A stretch of 64,000 bases of DNA from Tyto alba (Eukaryota > Chordata > Aves > Strigiformes > Tytonidae): positions 18,221,518 to 18,285,517 of the forward strand of contig NW_024881313.1 of NCBI RefSeq assembly GCF_018691265.1. The letters run 5' to 3'. Numbering within the stretch: the first letter of the stretch is position 1; each line of letters begins with the position of its first letter. The notes under the pieces were generated by a model, which saw only the letters and a program-made list of their open reading frames with translations, ran no database searches and was not told where the DNA came from. This document shows, piece after piece, positions 54,376-64,000 of the stretch. The translations under genes and the position numbers were made by a program.

Positions 54376-57300
54376 GTAAGTATAGCAGTTGATTTCAAAA
54401 TATTCTCCACAATAGGTTGGACCAGATGATCTTTGGAGGTCCCTTCCAACCTGGGCTATTCTGTGATTCTATTCTACTAATGTTTTACCTTTAACTGCAT
54501 AGGCTTAAACTTTAATGGTAAACAATATAAAAATAATCACACAGTTTTCCTTTGCTGGAAAAGTCTTTGATATCCATTATTATCTTCAGACAATATAGAC
54601 AAACACAGATATAAAAATTTATCAGTATCTGTATCTAAATATGGATAAACAAATCTAAATATAGATAAATTGTTAACAAATAAATCCAGTTGAACCCCAC
54701 AGGTCAGAGGAAGCCTGTCTGAGGAGCAGAAAGCTTTGTTTGTACCTTGATGCTATGATTGTGAATTTCCATTGGGGTTACTGAAAATTTGGCTCCTTCA
54801 TTCATTCTTTTGCAAAAAGATAGTGACAGCTGTACCTATCCTATTTTGTTAAAAGGCTGATACAAACTACTTGGAGAATCGAAGTCAGAATAGTTAAGGG
54901 ACAGCTAAATTACATGCTTCTCCAAGTTCTCTGAAAGTAGTGGAATTTTTTACTAGAGCGGAGGGCCAATTGGGGTCAGATGTCCTACACACTCTCCTCT
55001 CTACCCCATTCCTGTTTCAAAAAAAGAAATGGGTCACAATGGAATATAGATTCCATGATTTTAAAACCTGCATAATATTGTAATGCGCTGTTTCCTGTGT
55101 TACGCAGTAAAAGACACTTAATCCCCATATTCCTTATGAGGGTGGTCTTAGAAAGATTGAGTGGGAATTCCAGGATCCAGAATCTGACCTCTGTGCATGA
55201 CAGAAGTGGAAACAGTGACTCATCCCAGTTAGGATTAACTAGAGTTTATGAAATTGTTGCCTGGCACAGTGCTTCATATCCTTTAAAATAACTTGTGCCA
55301 GTGACAACAAGAGAAAGACTAGTATTTGATCCGACACTGAACTTTTTAGAGCTGAGAGAAACCCCATTGCAAAACAGTGGAAAGAGTTTGACATTTTACC
55401 TACATCTTTAACTGGATGGGCTTAGTTTTAACTGGACAACACAGGCTATTTGGAGGGAAAATTCAGTTTATTCAGATAACAACTTTCTCATGACTCCTTT
55501 CATGGTTTATAGGTCAAGGACACCTATTAAAGCTCATCTTCATCCTTTTTCATGCTAAAAAGGAGATACTTAATTCTAATTTAGACAAAAAGTCTTAAAA
55601 CTTTAAGAAATTGTCCTGAATTTGTCCATGGAGGGAAGTATGGTAATTTATCATTTTAGAGTTCATCAACTTTCAGATTCTGACATGTCAGAATAAAGTT
55701 TACTACTACCACTGTTAGTTTTACTGTACCAAAAAGCTGTAAAAATGTCAAGTAAAAATAAAATATCTCATGTTTTCTCTTAATTTATTTTAAAAACCCA
55801 CCTACAACCCTCTGGAAATGAGGTAGACTTTTATAACATTCTCAGATCTTGGCATATTTTGGAAGAAGCCAAATAAATAAAAAATTCTATAATATTTTAA
55901 AGTATCCAGTGAAAGTCCGATGCACAACTGATTGAACAAGATGTCTATTTTTTTGAAGATTACACTGCTGATTTTACTGAACATGTTGCCTTCCAGTCTT
56001 TGCTGGGAGTGCCCAAAGTAGAGAAATACAGTTCAGTCCCAGACTGGCAACTATGTGCAGAACAGTTTATTTTATCTCTGTCTAGACAAAGACTGATTAT
56101 TGTCACTTTTCAATATAAAACTGGTACAGCTCATAATGGCAATATAATGAATATAGGTTTAATACCAAAAAACACCAACATTTTCACTATAATAGCGTCA
56201 CCTAAAAATTAGTGATTTACCTAACATTTTTTCAAGTGGAAACACTCAGTGTGAACCTTTTGAATTTTTCAAGTGGAAACACTCAGTGTGAACCTTTTGA
56301 ATTTTTCAAGTGGAAGCAAAACTCCTACATCATTTTAACACTCTCTAGTTGACACAGATCATCTTCCAGCCCCATAAACCACGTTAATAACTCACAGGGT
56401 ATCTTGTGATAGGACAGGGCATTGCCCGGCAAACTCACTGTGATTTTTCTGAAATTCTGCCTGTTCATGTCTTCTTTCTGGTACAAGCCTTCTGACCCTC
56501 ACAAAGCATTCTTTCCACCACCACCTTCACCTTCTCCAAGTTTGTTTCATTTTCTCCTCTTTGCAGTCCACTTCTCATTAAAATAGATTAGTTTCTTCCA
56601 AGTCCAGTCCTGTAAATTGAATCTTATGATTAGAAGGACCAGTCTATCCAACCACAGTCTAATGATCTGAAATCAAAGTACTTAGATATGAGAGGTCTTT
56701 GACAGACAATTGGCAGTATTGTTAGATTAGCTCACCCACCTGGGTAGCCAATAGCTGCCACTAGGCCCTAACCTAGGCTAGAAAGGCTGAACAGACAGCT
56801 TTAATTATCAAAGAACCTCCCACCCTCTTCTTTAAGAAAAGAAAGTGAAATGTAGCTAGGAAGACACTAGCAAAGTTTGCAAGAGGACTTTTCTACGTTA
56901 TCAAAGTCCCACTGTAGATCTAGCTAAAGCCATTCTTAACACTTTTTCATAGGCACTGTAATTTTAAATGAGTCTTACTTAAGTAGCTTGTAACCTACAG
57001 CTGAACTGAATGAGATTTTTCCCAAATAGATTCTGTATTAACACAATACCAAACCAGAAGACTTCTTGAAATATTTTTGACAGTGTTCAAAGAAATACTC
57101 TGAGATTACATTGAAAGTTCTTATTTTAAATTCCTGTATCTCCTCCTTGCAACTGAACACAATTAAGAGACAGTACTTGTATTAATAATGCACTAGGCTT
57201 GCTTTATGCTTTAAGTGCTCTTCCTACTTAAAATACAATCATTTTTTTTTAGCAGTGGGAACAAGAAGAAACCTGAGAAACTGAATATGATCAGCCTGTT

Positions 57301-60300
57301 TACAGTGGTATGTTTAATGATGTTTGCGTGTTTAGCAATCCCAGTCTACCATAATGTTCAAAATTTATTATTTTAATATATGTGGATGTGCTCATGTTGC
57401 AGAGCTATACTAGAGGCACTTCACTGTTAACAGTATAGAGTACTCGGAGATCTGCAATGAGAAGGGAAAACGGAGGAGGAAGGAAAGAAAAGGCAGACAC
57501 AGGCGATGAAGTAAACTAGCTTAAACCCAGTCAATGCTGGAGATTTTTACTGTCACTGTTACGTCAAACAGATGTTGAAATATATGTATTAATAGATGGG
57601 TGGTGAGGGGGGGTGTAACATGGACCTGAAATGTGTTTGGAGACACAGAAAGAAAAGGAAAATCCACAGCATAAGCATAACATATGCCAGAAAATTTATC
57701 TCCCATACTAGTTGTATTTTCATCAGCACCTGGCATAGCTACCTAATGGAATAGTCTTCAAAAGTCATTATCAAAAACAAAGAAAACTTAGTTTCCATTT
57801 TCAAGTTATTATTTTGTAATTTATTCTAAATTACAAATACTACACTAATTACTAACTAGTCTCTTCTCTGACACTCTCCCACTCAAACCCATACCCAGAA
57901 AACAAGAGAGAGTCACAGCAGATTTTACAATACAATTGTATTCCTTTTTAAACAAGTGATTTGGAAGCACACAGTTTTAATTTTCTTCTTTGATATGCAG
58001 GCCATGATATTTTTGCATTTTACATAGTTCAAGTAATCATAGATAAAGAGGATCTCAGGAGATCATCTGGCCAAATGTCTTTCTCAAAGTTAGAGCAGGT
58101 TGCTCAGAGCCTTATCCAGGCAAGTCTGGAAAATTTCCAGCAGCTGCAGTTCCACAGACTCTCTAGGCACCCATTCCAGGGCTTGACCACCATGTCTGAG
58201 GTTTTCATAACATACCATATGAATTTCTCTTACTACATCTTTAGTTATCTGCCCTCTTGAGGACTTCAAATGAAACTGCACATGAGCTATTTGAAGTAGC
58301 TTAGAAAGGAAAGGTTAGGGCAACTTCTGTACTATTTCAGTCTTATTGATAACTGTATTAAGATTTCACAGAGTAATTCAATTTAATTCTTAACGAGTAG
58401 CAGACTTAGGATTTATTCACGTTTAAGTGAAGTCTATATCTAACAGGATCTGAGGAAGCTTTAGGAAAAAATTTTGCTTTTATAAGTTAAAAGATTTCCC
58501 AATACTCCTAAATACCTGTGAAAACTAATATCCCTTTACCTTCTGAAGGATAATTCCAATATTTGAAACAAAATCTCTTCCTGAAGAGGAAGCAAGAGAA
58601 AACCACTACTGCTCAGTATAGGAGAGATGAGCACTAGCATCACACCCTGCATATTCCCGATACTAGAGCTGTGTTCAGTAGAACTCCCATCTTTCTCCCC
58701 ATTTTCTGAAAACCTACAGGAAACTAGCATTAAAAATTCACACAAAGGAGAAAAGGAAACCACACATTGGAAATTCCTGCTTCTCCACACAGAGGACAAG
58801 AAACACTGAACTGCTCTGACTCACCTGAAAGACCAGGGAAACTCTGTTCAAGTAACAGCAACAGCAAAACCTATTTCCTTCAAAGACCACCCATCTAAAG
58901 GTGCATTCCATGGACCCCGCCTATACACAAAAAAGCACAGTTTCCTTCATCTAAGGGATTATTTCACAGCCATGCCTTTCAGACTGTCACTACAGGCTCA
59001 GAGAGGAAAACTCTTCTTGGTTTGGGTGTCCCTGGTAATCACATCCCCAGCTTGGTCTGACCTATTTTTTGGCAGCAGAGCCAGACACGTCATGAACAAA
59101 CTCTTGTCTCCCAGGAGTACCCTAGGCTGGCATACTGACACAGGTGCCTCCTAAGAGCCAAGGGATGCTGAACACATCCACTCCATTACACATCTGAAGA
59201 TACACTTTAACTCAAGGACTCATTATTATGCAGTGAGAAAGATATTTTTACTCTTTTCTCTTCTTCCTTATTTGGAGTATGCAGACAGGAACAACCTGCT
59301 CTGACCTGCCTGTTCCTAGGCACTACCCTTCCAGGGCATGAGAGGTGATTTACCATCTCCCCTACAAGGAGGATAAGGTATCTCACAATCACCTGAGAAC
59401 CTGTTTAGAGGTTTCTATTGGTGCCATGATAGCCCATGGCTCCTACCTCCGTGAAGGTCCAGTAGCTGAACTGAAGAATTTTTTTGTCTTCAGAAAGCTG
59501 ACCAAAACCCGGAGGGATTATTTTCCATTTGTATACTTCTGTACAATAAAATGCATGATGAGACTTACTCTCCTTAGTGCACAGTTATATTTAGGTTTTT
59601 ATGACCATTGTTTAATGAGAAGTATTAGTAATGTTAAAATAGAAACAGTAGACAACACTTTTACACAGCTTTAAATATATTGGCCTTGAAACTGATTACA
59701 GTAGTACCCACCAACCCAAAGTATGGACCTATCTAAGATACTATAAAAGTAGAGAAACAATTATAGATATTGTATTATTAGATTTTATTTTTTAAATTTC
59801 AGCTCTAGTCATCAATTTAAATATCAATTTGACATCATTAAATTGGATGCAAAATTTGTTTAAACGTTTTAAATATTTTATTATAATTCATATTTTATTA
59901 AAGCCTTTATTTTGTTCATAAAACAATTATTAAGAATTTACTGGTTTATGTTACAATTTTACCATTTTATGTATTCAGATTTTCTTATTTTACTTTTTAC
60001 TGCCTCCTTCTGCATTGTTAACACTGTGTTGCTACTCAAATGCAATTGCTGCAACTAGAGAAGTTTTCAGAACAGTCCTGTTTCTGCTTTCAGTTTCGGT
60101 ACTCTGACTGGCAGGATAAACTCCTCATGGTGGTAGGTACTACAATGGCAATATTCCATGGAGCAGGTCTCCCCCTTATGATGATCATCTTTGGTGACAT
60201 GACAGATAGCTTTATTACTTCAGAAAATATTACTTATCCAGGTAAGAACTGTTGTAGCTCCTAGTAGGTGTCATTGAAATATGGATTTTATGCAGCAAAA

Positions 60301-62208
60301 AATTAGTTGTATTTGGAAAAAATAAAGGGTAGAATAGCAGCTCACCTCAAGCTATTGATTCCCAGGGAAGTAGTTTGCTCTTGTGCTGTGGGCCAGATGT
60401 CACTGGCCCACTCACTACTGTGAGAAGCAGCAGGGCTTTAATTTTGTCCAGTTCTGTATTTCTTCCAACCAGTCTCCTGTATTGTTGCAAACAGTCCACT
60501 AATAAACTGCTATGACAGGTTTAAATTAATACTTTAAAGTATTACCATTCAGGTTAAGGAACTAAATAAGTGGATTAGTGGGAAATGGTAAAAGAAACAG
60601 AAAAAAAATGTGTCATGCTATGTGCTGAAATCAGAAACTATTCTTAAACAAAACTAAACATGTAAACTATTATATGTAATAAAGCCCCAGATTTCAAAAA
60701 AAAAAAAAAAAAAGCAGGTGCAATAAATATATAAACCAGCACAAATCTTATTAGATGATTTAATATTTACTAACTGCTGTGTATTTTAGAAGGATATTAA
60801 GTGTCTCAAAGACTGTGATGATCCGTCCATTTACTTGAACAACAAAAAAGACTTTTGGACTGATATAAGGATTAGATTATCAGAAAAGTCACTTTTCTGT
60901 TGCCAAGTTTGAGCATATACATTTTCACACTTCAGAGAGATGCACCCAAGAGTCCCTTTTGCCCAAACATCAACTTTGTCCTTTTCTTCTAAACCAGTGG
61001 GTGCCTTGCTTACGTTACATGAATGTGGAATATGCTAAACTTCTCCAAAGACCTCCATTCTATTTCCCATAACTTCTCCAACACCACTTTGTTCCTTGAG
61101 AGAGAAGTAGAGAAGGTACAGATGGCAGAGCTGAACACTGTATTCATATAGTTGCATGGTTCAGCCAAATACTCTTCATTAAAGAGCATCATGCTTATTT
61201 TAATCACCTCATTTACCTGTCAAACATTGATTTCAAAAGGAGTTAACCACTCCCTCTGAGTATTTGAACAAGAATGACTGTTACTGGTGCACAGAGGTAT
61301 AATGATATTCCTCCAAGAATCCCCAGAAAAGTCAAAATCTTAACTGTTGCCACCTCTGTCTTGTAATTTGATTTTTACTAAGCAATATTTGCATTGGAAA
61401 ATTAATCTAGGTTTAAATGAAGTGTAAATATAAAGTGCACTATCTGCATAATTCTCAAAAGGTGTTACAATCACTTCTTAGTGCAGAGCCAAACCAGAAC
61501 AAGGCACATTTATTCTGAAATTAAAGTGCCAAGTGCACATTATAGAATTGCTCATTCTCATTAACTTCACATGTAGATGAATCTTTATACAATTTAATTA
61601 TGCCTTTAACCTGTGACAATAAGAATGAATTAAATAAAAACTTGTTCCCTGGACAATTGGAAGGAAGAGCCTAATACCATATTCATTAGTTTTTGGAACT
61701 TTACTTATTTATGAACTTTCATTTGTACAGTACTCCGGAGCACTATTAAATAAGATGGGTTTTATGGCTCCAGTGTATTGTTTTATAAATATTCATAAAA
61801 TCAGCACACATTCCAGAAAAAATACTGTATGTGAAATGTGGGATTCAGGCTAGTGATTGTAGAGTAGCTGAATTTAACTAGTTTTTTAAATGTTTATTAT
61901 ATTACAGGTAGAATGTTCACTGCTGGCTTCAGAATATGCTTTATAATGTGGTGCATAGCTCCAGTTCTCTTAAACTTGGTCAAGGGCTAGGTAAGGTGGT
62001 AGGCAGCTGACTGCTCTTAATCTTCATTCAACATTGCTGGATTTACAGAAGAAAATTATTATCATGTGATTAAATAAAAATAATTAAGTAGTTTTTCTGT
62101 ATTTTTTTCTCTAGCAAATTTTTCTTTATTGAACCATACATCAGTGGATTTTTCTATAGAATTTTTTTCTTATACTCTGATGGGAAAATTGGAGGAAGAA
62201 ATGACCAG
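54284..62208 (+). CDS. ABCB4: ABCB4-like phospholipid floppase / MDR exporter, first four coding exons
   Basis: Four exons (54284-54375, 57253-57307, 60094-60241, 62115-62208) join in frame into about 130 residues: a 49-residue hydrophilic N-terminus, elbow helix [13 protein letters not shown]1 and extracellular loop 1 ending GKLEEEMT. The rest of the gene lies beyond position 64000. [10 protein letters not shown], the preceding NMISLFTV (human ABCB4 KMIGVLTL), NFSLLN and LEEEMTR resemble human ABCB4, and the gene follows ABCB1 in the same orientation as in mammals. ABCB4 flops phosphatidylcholine at the hepatocyte canalicular membrane. A lineage-specific ABCB1 copy is the alternative; only the N-terminus is visible, so the name is provisional. 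Confidence 0.8.
54413..54475 (+). mobile_element. CR1 3' tail fragment, sense
   Basis: 'ggttggaccagatgatcttt' then 'ggaggtcccttccaacctgg' and 'gctattctgtgattctattc' is the extreme 3' end of an avian CR1 element, about 63 bp, starting some 40 bp after the exon 2 donor of gene 2. It looks less diverged than the other CR1 pieces. Confidence 0.9.
56228..56315. repeat. 37-bp tandem repeat, about 2.4 copies
   Basis: 'tttttcaagtggaaacactc' plus 17 bases is repeated perfectly once (c at 56233 and 56270). A third partial copy starts near 56302 (c at 56307). The period is exactly 37 bp. Confidence 0.95.
57253..57307 (+). CDS. ABCB4: ABCB4 exon 3 with AGCAG acceptor
   Basis: It encodes [19 protein letters not shown], ending phase 0 before gtatgt. 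The acceptor is TTTTTTTTTAGCAG: either AG (57251-57252 or 57254-57255) keeps the frame, so use of the second removes one Ser. Exons 2 and 3 give 147 nt = 49 codons (48 with the second AG). A basic cluster (NKKKPEK) precedes the elbow helix. The following intron (57308-60093) holds a CR1 fragment. Confidence 0.85.
58034..58205 (-). mobile_element. CR1 LINE 3' fragment, antisense
   Basis: 'aatcatagataaagaggatc', 'ggagatcatctggccaaatg', 'gagcaggttgctcagagcct' and 'cacccattccagggcttgac' match the reverse complement of the avian CR1 3' region, diverged. It lies in intron 3 of gene 2. Confidence 0.8.
60094..60241 (+). CDS. ABCB4: ABCB4 exon 4: TM1
   Basis: 148 nt, acceptor CTGCTTTCAG, donor CCAGgtaaga, same length and phase as gene 1 exon 4. 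It encodes [49 protein letters not shown] and a split codon. NIT is the first sequon of the extracellular loop. The next intron (60242-62114) has an A18-type run near 60697 and nothing else recognisable. Confidence 0.96.
62115..62208 (+). CDS. ABCB4: ABCB4 exon 5: first extracellular loop
   Basis: 94 nt, acceptor TTTCTCTAG, donor AGgtaata. With the split codon it reads [31 protein letters not shown]. The sequons NFS and NHT, with NIT from exon 4, give three sites. It is ten codons longer than the gene 1 counterpart. Confidence 0.92.
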
Positions 62209-64000
62209 GTAATAGGAAAATTTTCATTCACTTCATGGTTATTCTTTTCTTGTAATAGAGATCTCAAGCAATTGTCCTCTAAAGATTATTCTAATATTTA
62301 GCCCAAGATTAATATAATTTCATTATTTTGTGGAACTGAAGGAATTCAGTTATTGTTATGTCTTTAGGCTAACATCATTGCATGAGTCAGGAGCACCTTG
62401 CATTTTCCCACTCTAATCCAAGTCTGTGCCAGATGGCTCACAAACCTAAAACCTTTATGACAGAAGCTCAGAGAAAGGGTTATTCCTCCCTTCCTCATGT
62501 GCCAGGATACCTTGTTCTCCTCCTGTGGGAGATGACTCGTAGCTCCCCGAAAACAGACTGAGAAAAACACAACTCATGCCTTTCCCTCAATGTGTCTTCC
62601 TACTCTTGCTCTTCCTCCTTGCCCACTCCCTTCACTCCTCATCCTGCCCTTGCACTCTCCAGCTCTCATTTTGCCACCAGCCTTGCCTGTCTGTCAAGCT
62701 GGCTTCTCTTCTTCCAGCCACATCATTCCTCTTCTTCCTTTTTCCTTTTCTCTGTTGCTTTCCTTCATCTCTCATTAGGTAACCACTGTAAGAGTAAGGC
62801 ACACTCCAATGCACAAATTGCAGCCACCCGCCTGGTTCTGAGGGAGGTCCTGGCAGCAGGAGCTCCTGTGGCTGAAGCGGTGCTGTGCCAGATCTGCAGG
62901 AGCTTCTGTGGAGGTCCCCCATTTCCTGCCCTTTAGCTTTGTCATTTTCATCTAAACCACAAGCGTTTTGATTAATGCCTAACAAAATCCCTAAAATATT
63001 GGAACCGATCATTTGCAAAGCCCTGAAATGACTTTGTTTTATCCATAATTAAATGACACCACACCAGTCAGCAAAGTCAATTGATTACTTACATCTCTGA
63101 ACCACATATTTTCTATTAGTTTATAAACTTTTTAAAGGACAGTACCTAGGAGACCCTAGTAGTTACATGAAAACTGTGGATACCGTTTTCACATAACGCC
63201 ATCAGCTAGTGAAGTTTGAATCCAGTTTTATGAAAGGAAGTGAAATGATGTTTCTTGTTATTCAGAGAAGCTAGTCCCTTTCTTCCTCTCCTGTGCACCC
63301 CCTCAACATCAAAAGCTCATGATAACTTTCTAGGTAAGAACATTCACTCCATGTTCTTACTGCATAGGATCAGACATTAAAAATTTTCTGATAATAAAAG
63401 AAATTCTGAAAGACATCCCTTAAATACAAACACCTTGTACTCTACCAGAGATAAACCAAAAGGAGATCATTATGAATTCGGGAATGATAGAATTTTCATT
63501 GAATTTCCAGGTTTTCAGTTTTCATTCGTCTTTGCCAATACAACCAAAGAGGAATATCCTCCCAAATAATAATAATGATTGCCATTGGGAAGGTAAATCA
63601 AGTATTCTTTGGTACCCTTTTCTTCTAGAAGGACAAAGAATAGACATTGAAATTGAGATACACTAAATTTAAAACTACCAAAAGAAATACTTTTTATGTA
63701 ACGCCCAAAAAATCTGCAGAGCTCATAACTAAAATATATAAATTAGGTCAAGAATTTACTATGTATTTTTAACATTTTCTGATCTGATAAAATTGCAATA
63801 GGGACCAAGATGCAACGGTTGGTTCGATTAGACTATCCCACTGACAAGCTGTTTCATGTTAGTCTTCTAAGGTGTTAAGTACGAGTTATTTTCAGAGACA
63901 AGCTGTGGGGACAAGTGGTGTCATCATGTAAGCAATTTCCAGGTTTATGATTGGGGGGGGGGGTATTCCTTTTTGTTTCTCTGTCTACCTATAACCTATC
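62209..64000 (+). other. ABCB4: Intron 5 of ABCB4, runs off the window
   Basis: No further exon of gene 2 (next expected: TM2, beginning YAYYYS) is seen before the end. It contains a pyrimidine-rich tract (about 62580-62780) and a G11 run at about 63953-63963. Confidence 0.7.
62580..62780 (+). repeat. Long pyrimidine-rich tract
   Basis: About 200 bp strongly dominated by C and T (runs such as cttcctcctt, ttctcttcttccagcc, ttcctcttcttcctttttcc), ending ctctcattag. It is imperfect and not a simple repeat. The 114-codon open frame through it is compositional. Confidence 0.7.

Noticed and set aside
62592..63018. Ser/Pro-rich 114-codon frame and antisense 128-codon frame
   Set aside because: Produced by the pyrimidine tract; composition explains the lack of stops.

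Overview
The window looks like an AT-rich stretch of a bird nuclear genome. The evidence is the type of interspersed repeat: several CR1 LINE fragments, mostly 5'-truncated and on both strands, and avian-style ERV long terminal repeats. I recognise no mammalian SINEs or L1. I cannot name the species.

The window is dominated by two ABC-transporter genes in tandem, head to tail, both on the + strand. The first (about 1230-43075) is a nearly complete full-length ABCB-type (P-glycoprotein/MDR) transporter. I rebuilt 25 coding exons with GT-AG junctions. They join into 1,239 codons plus stop with no frame break, and almost all exon lengths equal those of human ABCB1 exons 4-28. Only the two most 5' coding exons (about 40-50 residues) lie before the window. 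The basic serine linker and the position in the tandem point to ABCB1, although parts of the second half carry residues typical of human ABCB4. The second gene starts at 54284. Four coding exons are present (54284-62208) and the rest runs off the right edge. Its N-terminus and position point to ABCB4. Each product would be a plasma-membrane ATP-driven exporter with two 6-TM domains and two nucleotide-binding domains. ABCB1 exports amphipathic xenobiotics; ABCB4 flops phosphatidylcholine into bile.

Layout: 1-1229 upstream intron; 1230-43075 gene 1, with introns holding a sense ERV-type LTR (about 4901-5925), CR1 fragments (about 17960-18645, 29365-30640, 32779-32830, 42393-42745) and homopolymer or microsatellite tracts; 43076-54277 intergenic, with an intact antisense solo LTR (44592-45486, flanked by a 5-bp CATAG duplication) and a CR1 3' end (about 52235-52425); 54278-64000 the start of gene 2, with CR1 pieces, a 37-bp tandem repeat and a long pyrimidine tract in its introns.

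I found no CRISPR, operon, tRNA or rRNA, and nothing I would call a previously undescribed biological system. The observations most worth checking are the ABCB1/ABCB4 mosaic character of gene 1, an AGCAG (NAGNAG) splice acceptor in gene 2, an Asn in the NBD1 Q-loop motif, and the solo LTR whose promoter would fire antisense toward the 3' end of gene 1.
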